A stretch of 40,301 nucleotides of DNA, from NCBI GenBank assembly GCA_001303415.1, contig LJTN01000030.1, forward strand, positions 1 to 40,301. The letters run 5' to 3'. Position 1 is the first letter of the stretch; each line of letters opens with the position of its first letter. The notes under the pieces are model-generated. The model ran no database searches, was not told the DNA's origin, and saw only the letters and a program-made list of their open reading frames with translations. Made by a program: the position numbers and the translations under genes. Shown one piece after another: positions 9,424 to 18,082 of this stretch. This DNA is from Myxococcales bacterium SG8_38 (GTDB lineage Bacteria > Myxococcota_A > Polyangia > Polyangiales > Houyiibacteriaceae).

Positions 9424-11404
9424 GAGATTGCTTGCACCGGTTCTAGTCGCTGCCTCTTTCTCGGGGCTCGCTTGCGAGTCGGGCAATGGGGGCAATTCGG
9501 TCGCCTCTCCGAACGGCGACATTCGGATCTCTGTACACGCCGATGACGAAGGCCGGTTGAGCTATACCGTGACCAAGGGTGGCGTCGCGATCATCGACTC
9601 GAGCCCGCTCGGCCTCGTTTCGAGCACCCATGATCTCACGTCGGGCGTCACCGTGGGCAGTCGCTCGAGCCGTGGAGTCGACGAGTCGTACACGATGCTG
9701 GTCGGGAAGCGTCGCGCTCGCAGGGTTGTTGGAAACGAGATCACGATTCCCCTGCAAGACTCCGAAAGAGCTCAGGCTGAGCTCGTCCTGAGAGCGCAGG
9801 ACGATGGTGTGGCATTTCGATATCGCTTGCTGGGTGCAGGAACGTCCCAGGTCACGAGCGAATCGACCGGCTTTGCCATTGCAACCGGCTCCCGCGCGCT
9901 TCTTCGACCGTACGACTCGGCCGATGTCTTCTTCACCTTCACAGGAGGCTCCTATGAGCAACCGGCCGAGGTGGTGCCTCTAGGCACTTCCACCGAGGCG
10001 TCGGGCTGGGCGTTCCCCGCCCTTTTCGAGCTCGAGGAGGGCAGCCTTTACGTCATGGTGACCGAATCGGACCTCGATCGGAGCTACTGCGGGACGCGGC
10101 TTCATGAGATGCCCGAAGGCGGCCTCTACCGAGTTCGTTTCCCTGACGAGCGCGAGGGCAAAGGTGTCGGGGAGGTTCTTCCAAGCGCAGAGCTTCCGTT
10201 CTCGACACCATGGCGTGTGATCGCCGTGGGGGACCTCGCGACGATCGTCGAGTCAACGCTGGTAGACGACCTGAGCCGGCCCTCGGTCGCGGAGGACAGC
10301 AGCTGGATCGAGCCTGGTCGCGCCGCCTGGTCCTGGTTCAGCCAGGGAACGGGCACTCCTGCGCTTCAATCCGAGTACGTCGACTTCGCCGGACAATACG
10401 GGTGGGACTACGTGTTGATCGATGCCACTTGGGACCAGTGGGACGACGCGGAGCAGGAGGTCCAAGCGCTCGTGGCCCAAGCCGATGCAGTCGGAGTGAA
10501 GCTACTGCTTTGGTACAACTCCGGCGGAGAGCACAGCCCCAACCTAGAAACTCCGTTCGACAAGATGGTCGACCCCGTAATTCGGCAGGAGGAGATGGCG
10601 AAGATTTCGAGCTGGGGGATCGCCGGCATCAAGGTCGACTTCTTCCAGAGCGACAAACAGGACCGAATCGATCAGTACATCGGCATTCTGGAAGACGCCG
10701 AAGACCACCGGCTCCTGGTCAACTTTCACGGTGCGACGCTGCCTCGCGGCTGGCAGCGCACGTATCCGCACCTGATGACGCACGAAGCAATCAACGGCGC
10801 CGAGTTCTACAAGCCGGAAGTCAATGTATTGGGCGATCGCGCCCCGACGGCGGCGATGAACGTCCACGACGTGCTCTTGCGTAACGTCGTGGGATCGATG
10901 GACTACACGCCCGTCGTATTCGAGCCCGCGCTGGCCGAGAAGCAGCTTCCCTACGCGCACTCGCTCGCGTTGTCGGTTCTATTCGAGTCTGGCATTCAGC
11001 ATTTCGCCGATCGTGCGGATTCCAATCCAGCCGCTGGGTATCGAGCGGTCTTTACGCCCTACCCGTACGTAGCCGACTTCCTCTCGATGGTTCCGGTCGC
11101 CTGGGACGACACACACCTGGTCGAGGCCGACATTGACGACCACGTCATCTTGGCGCGCCGCTCGGGCGCTACTTGGTACCTGGGCGGCATCCACGGGGCG
11201 GAGGCGCCTGTCGCGTACAGCTTCAGCCTCGATTTCCTCGAAGAGGGAGTCGACTACGAGCTGGAGCTCATCGAGCAGGGCGAAACGCCGAGCTCGTTCG
11301 AGCGCACCGTTCAGACCGTGAGCGCCGGCGAGGTGCTCACGGTCACACTGCCGCCCAACGGCGGCTTCGTCGGCGCGCTCGAGACTACGACCTCCGAAAA
11401 CTAG
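9404..11404 (+). CDS. GH97 family glycoside hydrolase, exported
   Basis: 666 residues. The N-terminus is a signal peptide ending SGLAC, possibly a lipoprotein although -3 is not the usual residue. Layout matches GH97: an N-terminal beta-sandwich beginning ASPNGDIRI, a central TIM barrel with WSWFSQG, WYNSGG and GIKVDFF, and a C-terminal beta domain. Asp412 in GIKVDF sits where retaining members (alpha-galactosidase type) carry the nucleophile; Glu461 or Glu467 in the HEAINGAEF stretch is the acid/base candidate. Retaining GH97 enzymes release terminal alpha-linked sugars. The gene starts inside the 3' end of the WS/DGAT gene, an odd pairing. Substrate not provable from sequence. Confidence 0.85.
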   Translation: MWQDICRRLLAPVLVAASFSGLACESGNGGNSVASPNGDIRISVHADDEGRLSYTVTKGGVAIIDSSPLGLVSSTHDLTSGVTVGSRSSRGVDESYTMLVGKRRARRVVGNEITIPLQDSERAQAELVLRAQDDGVAFRYRLLGAGTSQVTSESTGFAIATGSRALLRPYDSADVFFTFTGGSYEQPAEVVPLGTSTEASGWAFPALFELEEGSLYVMVTESDLDRSYCGTRLHEMPEGGLYRVRFPDEREGKGVGEVLPSAELPFSTPWRVIAVGDLATIVESTLVDDLSRPSVAEDSSWIEPGRAAWSWFSQGTGTPALQSEYVDFAGQYGWDYVLIDATWDQWDDAEQEVQALVAQADAVGVKLLLWYNSGGEHSPNLETPFDKMVDPVIRQEEMAKISSWGIAGIKVDFFQSDKQDRIDQYIGILEDAEDHRLLVNFHGATLPRGWQRTYPHLMTHEAINGAEFYKPEVNVLGDRAPTAAMNVHDVLLRNVVGSMDYTPVVFEPALAEKQLPYAHSLALSVLFESGIQHFADRADSNPAAGYRAVFTPYPYVADFLSMVPVAWDDTHLVEADIDDHVILARRSGATWYLGGIHGAEAPVAYSFSLDFLEEGVDYELELIEQGETPSSFERTVQTVSAGEVLTVTLPPNGGFVGALETTTSEN

Positions 11405-11524
11405 CGGCGGGAGAAGCACCACTGAGCGCGTGCACGAACACTTCGCCGACGCTCAGCCTCATGGTGGGGCTGTCGCACTGGAACGCGAGACGAGCAGGGT
11501 CGGGTCCGTTCACCACGTGGCCCC

Positions 11525-11662
11525 CATGAACTATTGCGTATGGACATGGCTTGCGTTCCCGTTCCAGTGCTCGGAAAGCTGGCCGAAAAGCTCGTGCTCA
11601 AGCGAGACGAACGAGAAGCGGACCTCTGGATGCAGAACACCAAGGAACACCTCGAGACCTAG
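11525..11662 (+). pseudogene. Remnant of an SRPBCC (polyketide cyclase-like) gene, C-terminal end only
   Basis: This frame encodes a ~45-residue stretch with PVPVLGKLAEKLVLKRDE followed by NTKEHLE and a stop. It closely resembles the last strand and long C-terminal helix of SRPBCC/START-like proteins, where P-V-P-x-L-G-x-L-A-E precedes a charged helix ending in N-x-K-x-x-L-E. The first ~100 residues of such a protein cannot be found upstream in any frame, so it is a truncated remnant. It ends one base before the stop of the neighbouring minus-strand gene. Assignment rests on remembered family patterns. Confidence 0.45.
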
Positions 11663-11663
11663 A

Positions 11664-12173
11664 TCAAAACACGAAGCTGCCTGATTTTTCGTCCCAGTGA
11701 AGACGCCGCGTGCCGTAGCGTCGGCGAATCTCACGCTCGATCTCGCGCACGTGCTTGTTGCGAACGCCGAGCATGATTCCGGTCGTCAGGACTCCGATGG
11801 CGCTTAGCCCCGCGATGGTGCCGCCGAGCGGTGCGAGCACGTCGCCGGCGTTGTTGCAGACCCAGTCCTCGGTCCCGTCAGCGTTCGTCGAAGTGCTGCA
11901 TTGTGAGAGGCCGATTCCGCCGAGGATCGCACCGAGGGCAAATGCCGCGCTCGTACCGATTAATCCATTGCGCACGACACGGCTACGCTCCTTGGCGTCT
12001 TCGAGGTCCCGCTCGTCGTAGGGCCTGTACAACGAGTATTGCGGTGGCGGTGCCATGGGCGCCGGCGCGGGTTGCGTTTGAACGCCGGGGCTCGTCTGCT
12101 GCGCCCATGCTTGGCCTTCAAGTGAAGCAACGCACGCAACGACCGCCGCGAGCAAGACAGACAGTGTTTGCAT
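11664..12173 (-). CDS. Exported hypothetical protein with two transmembrane segments
   Basis: 169 residues with a good AGGAG ribosome-binding site. Signal peptide to about residue 24 (AWAQ), then a Pro/Gln-rich stretch, a charged YDERDLEDAKERSR segment and two hydrophobic segments (about 70-90 and 118-138). Two cysteines between the segments could form a disulfide. The C-terminus is Arg-rich and ends FVF. Small proteins of this build are common and uncharacterised in myxobacteria. It is divergent from the Tyr-rich lipoprotein gene, with 195 bp between them. Confidence 0.65.
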   Translation of the reverse strand: MQTLSVLLAAVVACVASLEGQAWAQQTSPGVQTQPAPAPMAPPPQYSLYRPYDERDLEDAKERSRVVRNGLIGTSAAFALGAILGGIGLSQCSTSTNADGTEDWVCNNAGDVLAPLGGTIAGLSAIGVLTTGIMLGVRNKHVREIEREIRRRYGTRRLHWDEKSGSFVF

Positions 12174-12368
12174 GATGCTCTCCTTTTCTTGCGCCGCTAA
12201 CCTACCACGACCGCGTGCGCGCGCTACTCACGGGGAGACGCGCAAAAAATGTGCCATGGCCTCTCAGCCCAGGGCTGAGGCCGGCTCCTTGAACGGAATC
12301 GTACTTGTGTTAGCGTCGCGGCGCCGGGCGGAGGCTCTTTCGAGGGCGCGAACAAGGGAGCATGCGTC

Positions 12369-13055
12369 ATGAGAGGTGTATTGAACCGGGTTGCCCTGTG
12401 CCTTGCCGTGTTGACCCCGTCCGTCACGATTGTCGGATGTGCAAGTACCACATGCGTGTACGGCTACTACGGCGGGTATTGCTACAGCTATGGCTACTAC
12501 TATGACAGCCTGGTTTCAGGAGTTCGCTACGAATCGAGTGGCCAAGCTGGCGTACAAACAGGAGTGACCGGCGAGGAGAGCGTGGGGGGTCCGGGAAGCT
12601 TTCGCTACGTAGAGGGCGACACCGTGTCGTTTTCGCTCGGGGACACCGTGCTGGGGGAAAGCGAGGCCCAAGAGCGGGTCACTCCATTCGACCTGGCCGG
12701 GCTCGAAGAGACAGCTGTCGGGAATTGCGAGGTCGATGGCCCATTGCCCGACGGCGATGGCCAGTTCCGCGTCCTGGTCAATCTTGCGGTCCTTTTGCAG
12801 TCGCTCGACACGGACGGAGACGCCGCCAACGGCATCGACATCAGCTCCGGTGTAGCGGAGCTGTTCGACGGCGTGGACATCGACGTGAGTCAGGCCTGGG
12901 AGGCGTTCCAGTCAGATGTCGATCTGCAGACCGTGCTCGAAGAGGCCAGGAACGGCGGCCTGCTTCCGGACACTCGCGTGCTCCGCGATCGCGTCGACGC
13001 TTTGCGGGCTCTTTACGAGGGCATCGGCCTCTGCCCGCAACCCTCAGACGTCTAA
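12369..13055 (+). CDS. Lipoprotein with Tyr-rich N-terminus and adhesin-like beta domain
   Basis: 228 residues; GGGAG lies upstream of the ATG. Signal peptide ends VTIVGC, a reasonable lipobox. The mature N-terminus is unusually rich in Tyr and Gly (residues ~28-47). It is followed by VSGVRYESS...GSFRYVEGDTVSFSLGD, a beta-domain pattern found in many exported lipoproteins and adhesins where a carboxypeptidase-regulatory-like fold precedes the phrase GD-x-V-x-F-x-[IL]-G. The C-terminal half is acidic and helical. Probably at the inner face of the outer membrane; function unknown. Confidence 0.7.
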   Translation: MRGVLNRVALCLAVLTPSVTIVGCASTTCVYGYYGGYCYSYGYYYDSLVSGVRYESSGQAGVQTGVTGEESVGGPGSFRYVEGDTVSFSLGDTVLGESEAQERVTPFDLAGLEETAVGNCEVDGPLPDGDGQFRVLVNLAVLLQSLDTDGDAANGIDISSGVAELFDGVDIDVSQAWEAFQSDVDLQTVLEEARNGGLLPDTRVLRDRVDALRALYEGIGLCPQPSDV

Positions 13056-13064
13056 GCGTCGAAT

Positions 13065-13101
13065 GGCGATGACCGACCAGCTCCCTTCACCGTTCATCGC
13101 C
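13065..13101. terminator. Possible bidirectional terminator hairpin
   Basis: A perfect 8-bp inverted repeat, GGCGATGA at 13065-13072 and TCATCGCC at 13094-13101, separated by 21 bases, sits between two convergent genes. There is no T-run, so a terminator role is an inference from position. Confidence 0.3.
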
Positions 13102-13120
13102 TAGCCGGGCGGCCGCGGGG

Positions 13121-14107
13121 CTATTCCTGACCGGTCGCGGCCTTCTTGGCTTCTTCCTCCACGGCCGCGGCCTTCTTCTTCGACGCCTCGTGCCGCACCG
13201 TCGTCTTCAGCTGCATGGCCGTGTTGACCTCGATCTTCTCCGTGCCCTCGACTGTCTTCACGGTCATGACCTCAGCCGACTGCCCCATCGCCTCCGCGCT
13301 TCCTTCGAGCGCGTTCAGATTGAGAACTACGGTGCCCTGCGCGCTCATCGAGAGCGACTCCAGCGCGTACTCGACGCCATCTTCTTCGAGGGTCAGCGTC
13401 TGCTTAGGGGCCGTCTGCACGATGTCGACGTCGAGCCTCAGCTCGTCGCCGATCTTGTCGGTCAGCGTGTAGCGGTCGACCTGCTTTATCTTGAAGCCGA
13501 ACATCATCAGATCTTTGGTGGTTTCCCACTTTGCTCCGATGCCCACCGGCTCGGCGGGGAGCATGACCCTTGAAAACGAGGTACGCGCGTTGACGATGCT
13601 GATCAGCATCCTTGCCGGCAGGTTGGCATCCTTCGTCGCTTGGCTGAGATCGGCTGCTTGAACGATGCCCCGGTCGTCGACCTCGATCCAACCGCGCACC
13701 TTCTTGAGGAGCGCGGCGCTTCGGTCGAGGTCGTTTTTCACTTGAGGGTCTACGCCGGCCGGCATGATCGCTTCCGCGTTGACGATTTGGACGTCGTATC
13801 GTGTGTTTCCGTTGGGAAGATTCACAGCGGGGCCCGAGGTGACGACGACCCGGAGGCCCGGGCGCCTGGCGATCTCCGCGCCCGCGCTGGTCGTCGTTGC
13901 CATCGACGAGGTCGTCACCTCCATGGTCGAGGTAGTAATCGTCCCGTCGGTGAGCTTGTAACGCAAAAGCTCCCGCGGCTCCTGTCCTGCTTCGAGCAAA
14001 GCCACCGGCTCGAACTTCGCGTCCTTCGCGGTGTCGGACTTGCATCCCTGAAGGACGACTAGACTGCACGCTGCGACCAGCGCAAGCACCAACGCTCGTT
14101 TTACCAT
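13121..14107 (-). CDS. Lipoprotein resembling the DUF6263 family
   Basis: 328 residues. The frame is open upstream, but ATG 14107 is preceded by AAAGGAGAGG and followed by a lipoprotein signal peptide ending VLQGC, which fixes the start. The mature protein opens with LLRYKLTDGT and continues in beta strands; a central segment with PVGIGAKWETT precedes VDRYTLTDKIGDELRL. The pattern (R-Y near the start, G-x-x-W-x-x-x in the middle) resembles DUF6263, whose role is unknown. The C-terminus is Lys/Ala/Glu-rich and likely helical. Last gene of the minus-strand run that includes the barrel, the NlpC-like lipoprotein and cysK. Confidence 0.7.
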   Translation of the reverse strand: MVKRALVLALVAACSLVVLQGCKSDTAKDAKFEPVALLEAGQEPRELLRYKLTDGTITTSTMEVTTSSMATTTSAGAEIARRPGLRVVVTSGPAVNLPNGNTRYDVQIVNAEAIMPAGVDPQVKNDLDRSAALLKKVRGWIEVDDRGIVQAADLSQATKDANLPARMLISIVNARTSFSRVMLPAEPVGIGAKWETTKDLMMFGFKIKQVDRYTLTDKIGDELRLDVDIVQTAPKQTLTLEEDGVEYALESLSMSAQGTVVLNLNALEGSAEAMGQSAEVMTVKTVEGTEKIEVNTAMQLKTTVRHEASKKKAAAVEEEAKKAATGQE

Positions 14108-14214
14108 GACCTCTCCTTTCGGCGCGCCTGACGGCGAGTCACGCCTGAGCCCACTCCGGCGCCCGCGCCGTGCGTCTAGACCACTTCGCCTCTTCACGCA
14201 ACAAGCGCGGTTCG

Positions 14215-14889
14215 TCAGCGGAAGACGTACGCGAAGCCGACCCACGTCCGATAAATGAAGTCGCCGCCCGGCAGGCCGCCCGCACCAAACAGGTGCCCAA
14301 AATGCATCTCTAGGCTGAACATCCACTTGCGCTTGAAGTAGGATTCGAGCCCCAACATCCCAGTGAGCTCCGCGTCGAGACCGTTTTGACGATTCGGCGA
14401 GTCTCCCACGGACGCGAAGCCGATGCGCCCCTCGGGTCCGAAGATCAGCGTAAAGACGCGAGGCATGGCGATCCCAAAACGAAAACCCAAGTTCCCCCCG
14501 ACGCTGAACGCCGGAGAGGCCTCGCCAATGCGGAAGTAGGGCATCAGGCGGAAGCCGAAGTTGAAGTTGGGCTTGTCGGCCAGCGCCCAACGCAGAGGGA
14601 TCTGCAGGTTCAGGCCAAGCCGCTGGCGGTAACCGTCGAAGCGAGTCCCGTAGGTGAGCGCCGGCATCAGACCCACATCGAACCTACGGCGCACGCCCCA
14701 AACGGCATGGAGCCGGAGCGACGGATAGCCCACCGTGACCCCGAGCGCCGTGCTCCCTCGGGGGATCACCTGTGCGCCGCTCAGCGACGGCGTATCCCCT
14801 GTCGGTCGAGGCTTTTGGGCTTCCGCTTCACGCGCGAGCCCAGTCAGGATGGTCGAAGCCATTGCGACCGTGATGACGAATCGTTTCAT
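14215..14889 (-). CDS. Outer-membrane beta-barrel protein
   Basis: 224 residues with a signal peptide ending EAEAQ (residue ~25). The mature part alternates polar and hydrophobic residues with many aromatic-Gly pairs and ends in Arg preceded by a Tyr-Val-Phe strand, close to the usual outer-membrane C-terminal strand. Eight to ten strands would fit the length. It lies 72 bp downstream of the NlpC-like lipoprotein and 107 bp upstream of the DUF6263-like lipoprotein, all on the minus strand. No specific transport family is recognisable. Confidence 0.65.
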   Translation of the reverse strand: MKRFVITVAMASTILTGLAREAEAQKPRPTGDTPSLSGAQVIPRGSTALGVTVGYPSLRLHAVWGVRRRFDVGLMPALTYGTRFDGYRQRLGLNLQIPLRWALADKPNFNFGFRLMPYFRIGEASPAFSVGGNLGFRFGIAMPRVFTLIFGPEGRIGFASVGDSPNRQNGLDAELTGMLGLESYFKRKWMFSLEMHFGHLFGAGGLPGGDFIYRTWVGFAYVFR

Positions 14890-14961
14890 GGCGCGCTTTC
14901 CCCCACTGCACAGCCTATCTGGTCTACCTCACGCCTGCACCACGAATGCGCAAGGACGCGC

Positions 14962-16500
14962 TCAGCCACTGCTGGCGTGGAGCTCCGACGACGCACGTCT
15001 CTTCGAACGTCGTCCCAGGGACTCTTCGGAAGCCGGCGCGCACGCCGCGAGAGGTTTGGCGGCAAGCTCGAGGACGCCTGGACCCGAGAACACCGGATCG
15101 ACGAACATCGCTCCAGACTCGGGTCCACCCCAGGTTCCGCACCGGTGCATCGTGTCTCCGATTTGAAGGGCTCGGAGGACGTTACGGCCCTCGAAATCCA
15201 GACGAAGCGACCCATCGGGTAGGCCCTCGGCGATGGTGAGCGTCGCAGTGTCCGCGATCCCGGGCTCTTGAAGTGTCATCGATCCACCACGAACCACGAC
15301 GTTGCCAACGCCCAACGCGGTTGGCGATGCGACGATCAAGTCTGCGGACTCCACCGTCACACCTCCCGAGAAATCGTTGTGACCTTTCAAGACCAGCCGC
15401 CCGCTGGCGAGACGAAGACCGCCCTCCCCGGTGAGATGGATCGGGGCATCGCCATAAGACACGCCATCGAACTCGGGGAGAGAGTGGTCGAAGACGCGGA
15501 CCACCAGGGAGCCTCCGTCGTCTAGAATCGTCTCGTCGAGAGAGATGTGGCCGCGCAGACGGGCGGCACGCGCAAGCACAGGGCGATATCTCTGATGAGG
15601 GCCCACGCGCCGCTGCAGCACGTGTCCCTCTGCGTTCAGGGCGAACCAAATCGTGCCTGTGCCTACGCCGCCCGCGCTGGCGCGGTGATGGGGACGAAAC
15701 TTCGGCAAGGAGTAGCGCCCTTCCTCGTTCTTCCTCGAATCGGGATCGAAGTGAACGGTCGAGCTCGAATCGACGACCGTTACGGCGATGACTTTGACCG
15801 CTTCTTCCTGAAGCGTTCCGCGCCCATCGTAGTCTTTGGTCGTGGGATCGATCACGGTTGGGCGGCCCACCACGACGAAGACGTGTCCCGTATCTCTTGG
15901 CGTGGGCCGGGTCTCGTCCGTCGGTTTGGCGTAACGTCCCATCGCGTAGGCACCGATGTCACCTGGCTGTAGGTCCTCGAAGTTCGGCACCGGCTCGAAG
16001 CCGGTCGCCTTCGCATGGTTGCTCCGCAGGTACTGCGCCACCACGAATGCTCGCGACCATGGTCTCCGAATTTCCCGCAACGCGAATCCCTCCGAATAGG
16101 CGCGATTGTGCTCTTCCCATTGGCGTTGCGACTGCAAGACGGCTTCATGGAGGGGCGAGACCGTGTTCAGCACGAAGCTGAGCCATCCCGAGCAGTCGGT
16201 CGACGCGAGGGCCGAGTGCTCGTCGGTCGACTCCAGGTGAACGTGTGGCTCGCCCAACCGCTTCCTCGGGCCCAGTAGTCTCTGGTGACTGTAACTGTTG
16301 CTCGGCGGCGGCCTCCTGCCGTCGTCGTTCAACGCCTGAGCCACCGAAGTCGAGAACCGGACCATCCCTTCGGACAATTGCTCGGAGGAGTCCGCGGCCG
16401 CGCGGCGCGGTCTCCCGTGCTCGATCGTGGTCGGCCCGGGTTGTGCCGAAGCGCACGATGCGACGAAGAAGAGCATCGCAAGGCGTGTTTTCCGTAGCAC
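14962..16500 (-). CDS. NlpC/P60-like lipoprotein with autotransporter-type repeat tail
   Basis: 512 residues from GTG 16500, chosen because AGGGGA precedes it and a lipobox VASC follows (Cys16); the frame is open 45 codons further. Residues ~95-215 carry TDCSGW with Cys103 and DTGHVFVVVG with His206, the Cys/His pair of NlpC/P60 and CHAP-type peptidases or amidases. Residues ~400-500 carry an autotransporter-associated beta-strand repeat: GHNDFSGGVTVESA, ALGVGNVVVRGG, and the closing pattern L-x-I-G...GTWG...FSGPGVLEL. A cysteine hydrolase joined to this stalk-like repeat is unusual. The family suggests peptidoglycan or peptide cleavage in the envelope; the substrate is unknown. Confidence 0.7.
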   Translation of the reverse strand: MLRKTRLAMLFFVASCASAQPGPTTIEHGRPRRAAADSSEQLSEGMVRFSTSVAQALNDDGRRPPPSNSYSHQRLLGPRKRLGEPHVHLESTDEHSALASTDCSGWLSFVLNTVSPLHEAVLQSQRQWEEHNRAYSEGFALREIRRPWSRAFVVAQYLRSNHAKATGFEPVPNFEDLQPGDIGAYAMGRYAKPTDETRPTPRDTGHVFVVVGRPTVIDPTTKDYDGRGTLQEEAVKVIAVTVVDSSSTVHFDPDSRKNEEGRYSLPKFRPHHRASAGGVGTGTIWFALNAEGHVLQRRVGPHQRYRPVLARAARLRGHISLDETILDDGGSLVVRVFDHSLPEFDGVSYGDAPIHLTGEGGLRLASGRLVLKGHNDFSGGVTVESADLIVASPTALGVGNVVVRGGSMTLQEPGIADTATLTIAEGLPDGSLRLDFEGRNVLRALQIGDTMHRCGTWGGPESGAMFVDPVFSGPGVLELAAKPLAACAPASEESLGRRSKRRASSELHASSG

Positions 16501-16695
16501 GGCTCGTCCCCTGTTTCCCAGCTGGGCCGGGGCAAGAACCCGGCGCTCATACAGGCTAGTGCGAGTGGATGGCCGGTACCAAATATCTCCCCGTCGGTTG
16601 CCACTGAATCCAGCGAAAATGGCTGCTGTTGCCAACGTTTGCGGCGATGCCCCAGGGGCCGGAAGATCCCCCTTCCACTCAGACTCAATCTCCGC

Positions 16696-17685
16696 TCATC
16701 TGGCGAGGCCCCTGTCGTCAAACACGCCCTCGAAAAGCACCGTGCTCAGGTATCGCTCGCCGGAGTCGGGCAGCACCACCACGAATGTCTTGCCTCGATG
16801 CTCGCGACGGTTGGCCAGACGCGCGGCCACAGCGGCAGCTGCACCGCACGAAATGCCGGACAAAATGCCCTCTTCTCGCGCCAAGCGACGCGCGTAGGCC
16901 ATGGCTTCCTCATTGGTGACCTGCTCGATGAGGTCGACCACCGATAGGTCGAGCACGTCGGGCACGAAGCCCGCGCCAATGCCTTGAATCTTGTGGGGCC
17001 CAGGCTTGAGTGGTTGGCCCGCGCGTTTGTGCGTGAGCACGGGGCTGTCGGCTGGCTCCACGGCCACCGACAGGATGGGCTTTCCGCGCGTGTGCTTGAT
17101 GTACCGCGACACGCCCGTGATGGTGCCTCCGGTGCCGACGCCCGAGATCAAGACGTCGATGGCGCCTGAGGTGTCATCCCAGATTTCAGGGCCCGTGGTG
17201 GTCTCGTGAATCGCCGGATTCGCTGGGTTCTTGAACTGCTGGAGCAGCACGTAGCGCGCAGGGTCGCCGGCCGCGATCTCTTCGGCTTTGGCGATGGCGC
17301 CACCCATGCCCTTGGCGCCTTCGGTGAGCACTAGCTTGGCGCCAAAGGCTGCGAGCAGCTTGCGCCGTTCGATGCTCATGGTCTCAGGCATGGTGAGCGT
17401 GAGTGGATAGCCGCGTGCAGCGGCTACAAATGCGAGCGCGATGCCCGTGTTGCCGCTCGTCGGCTCCACGAGTTCTCTCCCGGGACCAAGTAAGCCGCGC
17501 TCTTCTGCGTCCCACACCATCGCTGCTCCAATGCGGCACTTGACCGAGTAGGCCGGATTTCGCCCCTCGATCTTGGCGAGCACCGTGGCAGGAGCGCCGT
17601 CCGTGACGCGATTGAGTCGCACGAGCGGTGTGCGACCAATCGAAAGGGAATTGTCTTTGAACCAATCGGCTTGTGCAGTGGACAT
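16696..17685 (-). CDS. cysK: Cysteine synthase A (O-acetylserine sulfhydrylase)
   Basis: 329 residues. The enzyme makes L-cysteine from O-acetylserine and sulfide with pyridoxal phosphate, in the cytoplasm. The PLP lysine is Lys49 in [15 protein letters not shown] at 76-81 binds the substrate; GVGTGGT holds the cofactor phosphate; the C-terminal [11 protein letters not shown] is also conserved. It reads very close to the enterobacterial CysK ([25 protein letters not shown]-x-IHE-x-TTGPEIW). Two adjacent ATGs exist; the second (17685) is better spaced from CAGGA. First gene of the minus-strand run that continues to 13121; 195 bp separate it from the next gene. Confidence 0.95.
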   Translation of the reverse strand: MSTAQADWFKDNSLSIGRTPLVRLNRVTDGAPATVLAKIEGRNPAYSVKCRIGAAMVWDAEERGLLGPGRELVEPTSGNTGIALAFVAAARGYPLTLTMPETMSIERRKLLAAFGAKLVLTEGAKGMGGAIAKAEEIAAGDPARYVLLQQFKNPANPAIHETTTGPEIWDDTSGAIDVLISGVGTGGTITGVSRYIKHTRGKPILSVAVEPADSPVLTHKRAGQPLKPGPHKIQGIGAGFVPDVLDLSVVDLIEQVTNEEAMAYARRLAREEGILSGISCGAAAAVAARLANRREHRGKTFVVVLPDSGERYLSTVLFEGVFDDRGLAR

Positions 17686-17740
17686 CATGATCCTGTCGCG
17701 GTGAATTCTGCTTGCAGGTCCCGGAAGGTTACCACGTAGC

Positions 17741-17995
17741 TTCGCAGACCGCGTTCTGCATGCAAACAGCGCCCGCGCCAAGCAACCTTTCGTCGCGGTC
17801 AATGTGGCTGCGTTGCCGACAGAGTTGTTGGAATCCGAGTTGTTTGGCCATGCTCGCGGGGCGTTCACCGGTGCCGCGCGAGAGAAGCACGGACTGTTCC
17901 AAGCCGCGCACGGCGGCGGCGCGTCGGCGACACCCGAACGCTCGCAGTGGACGTGCGCATCGTTTGTGCCACCCACCAAGCGCTGCGCTTGCCTG
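17741..17995 (+). pseudogene. Remnant of a sigma-54-dependent transcription activator
   Basis: The first part encodes [17 protein letters not shown], then [15 protein letters not shown] and GLFQAAHGG, the AAA+ domain of NtrC-type activators including the GAFTGA loop that contacts sigma-54. At about 17920 the match jumps to another frame, which reads [20 protein letters not shown], the segment normally ~25-30 residues later. The intervening Walker B region (TLFLDE) is missing, as are the Walker A motif, any receiver domain and everything C-terminal. This is an internally deleted, truncated fragment, not a functional gene. It sits between cysK and the DUF47 gene. Confidence 0.75.
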
Positions 17996-18082
17996 CACAC
18001 ACTAGATTCTCCTGGCAACTCGGTTGCCGCGAGAGGTGCGCCTGCCGTCAAGCGCGCGTGCTACACTCTTTCTTGGGGTGGC

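Noticed and set aside
14108..14590. N-terminal extension of the DUF6263-like lipoprotein in an open frame
   Set aside because: It overlaps the upstream barrel gene, and a strong ribosome-binding site plus lipoprotein signal mark the start at 14107.
17804..18082. Sigma-54 activator segment fused in frame to the DUF47 protein
   Set aside because: The fusion only results from the open frame running through a decayed fragment; the DUF47 start has its own upstream signal.
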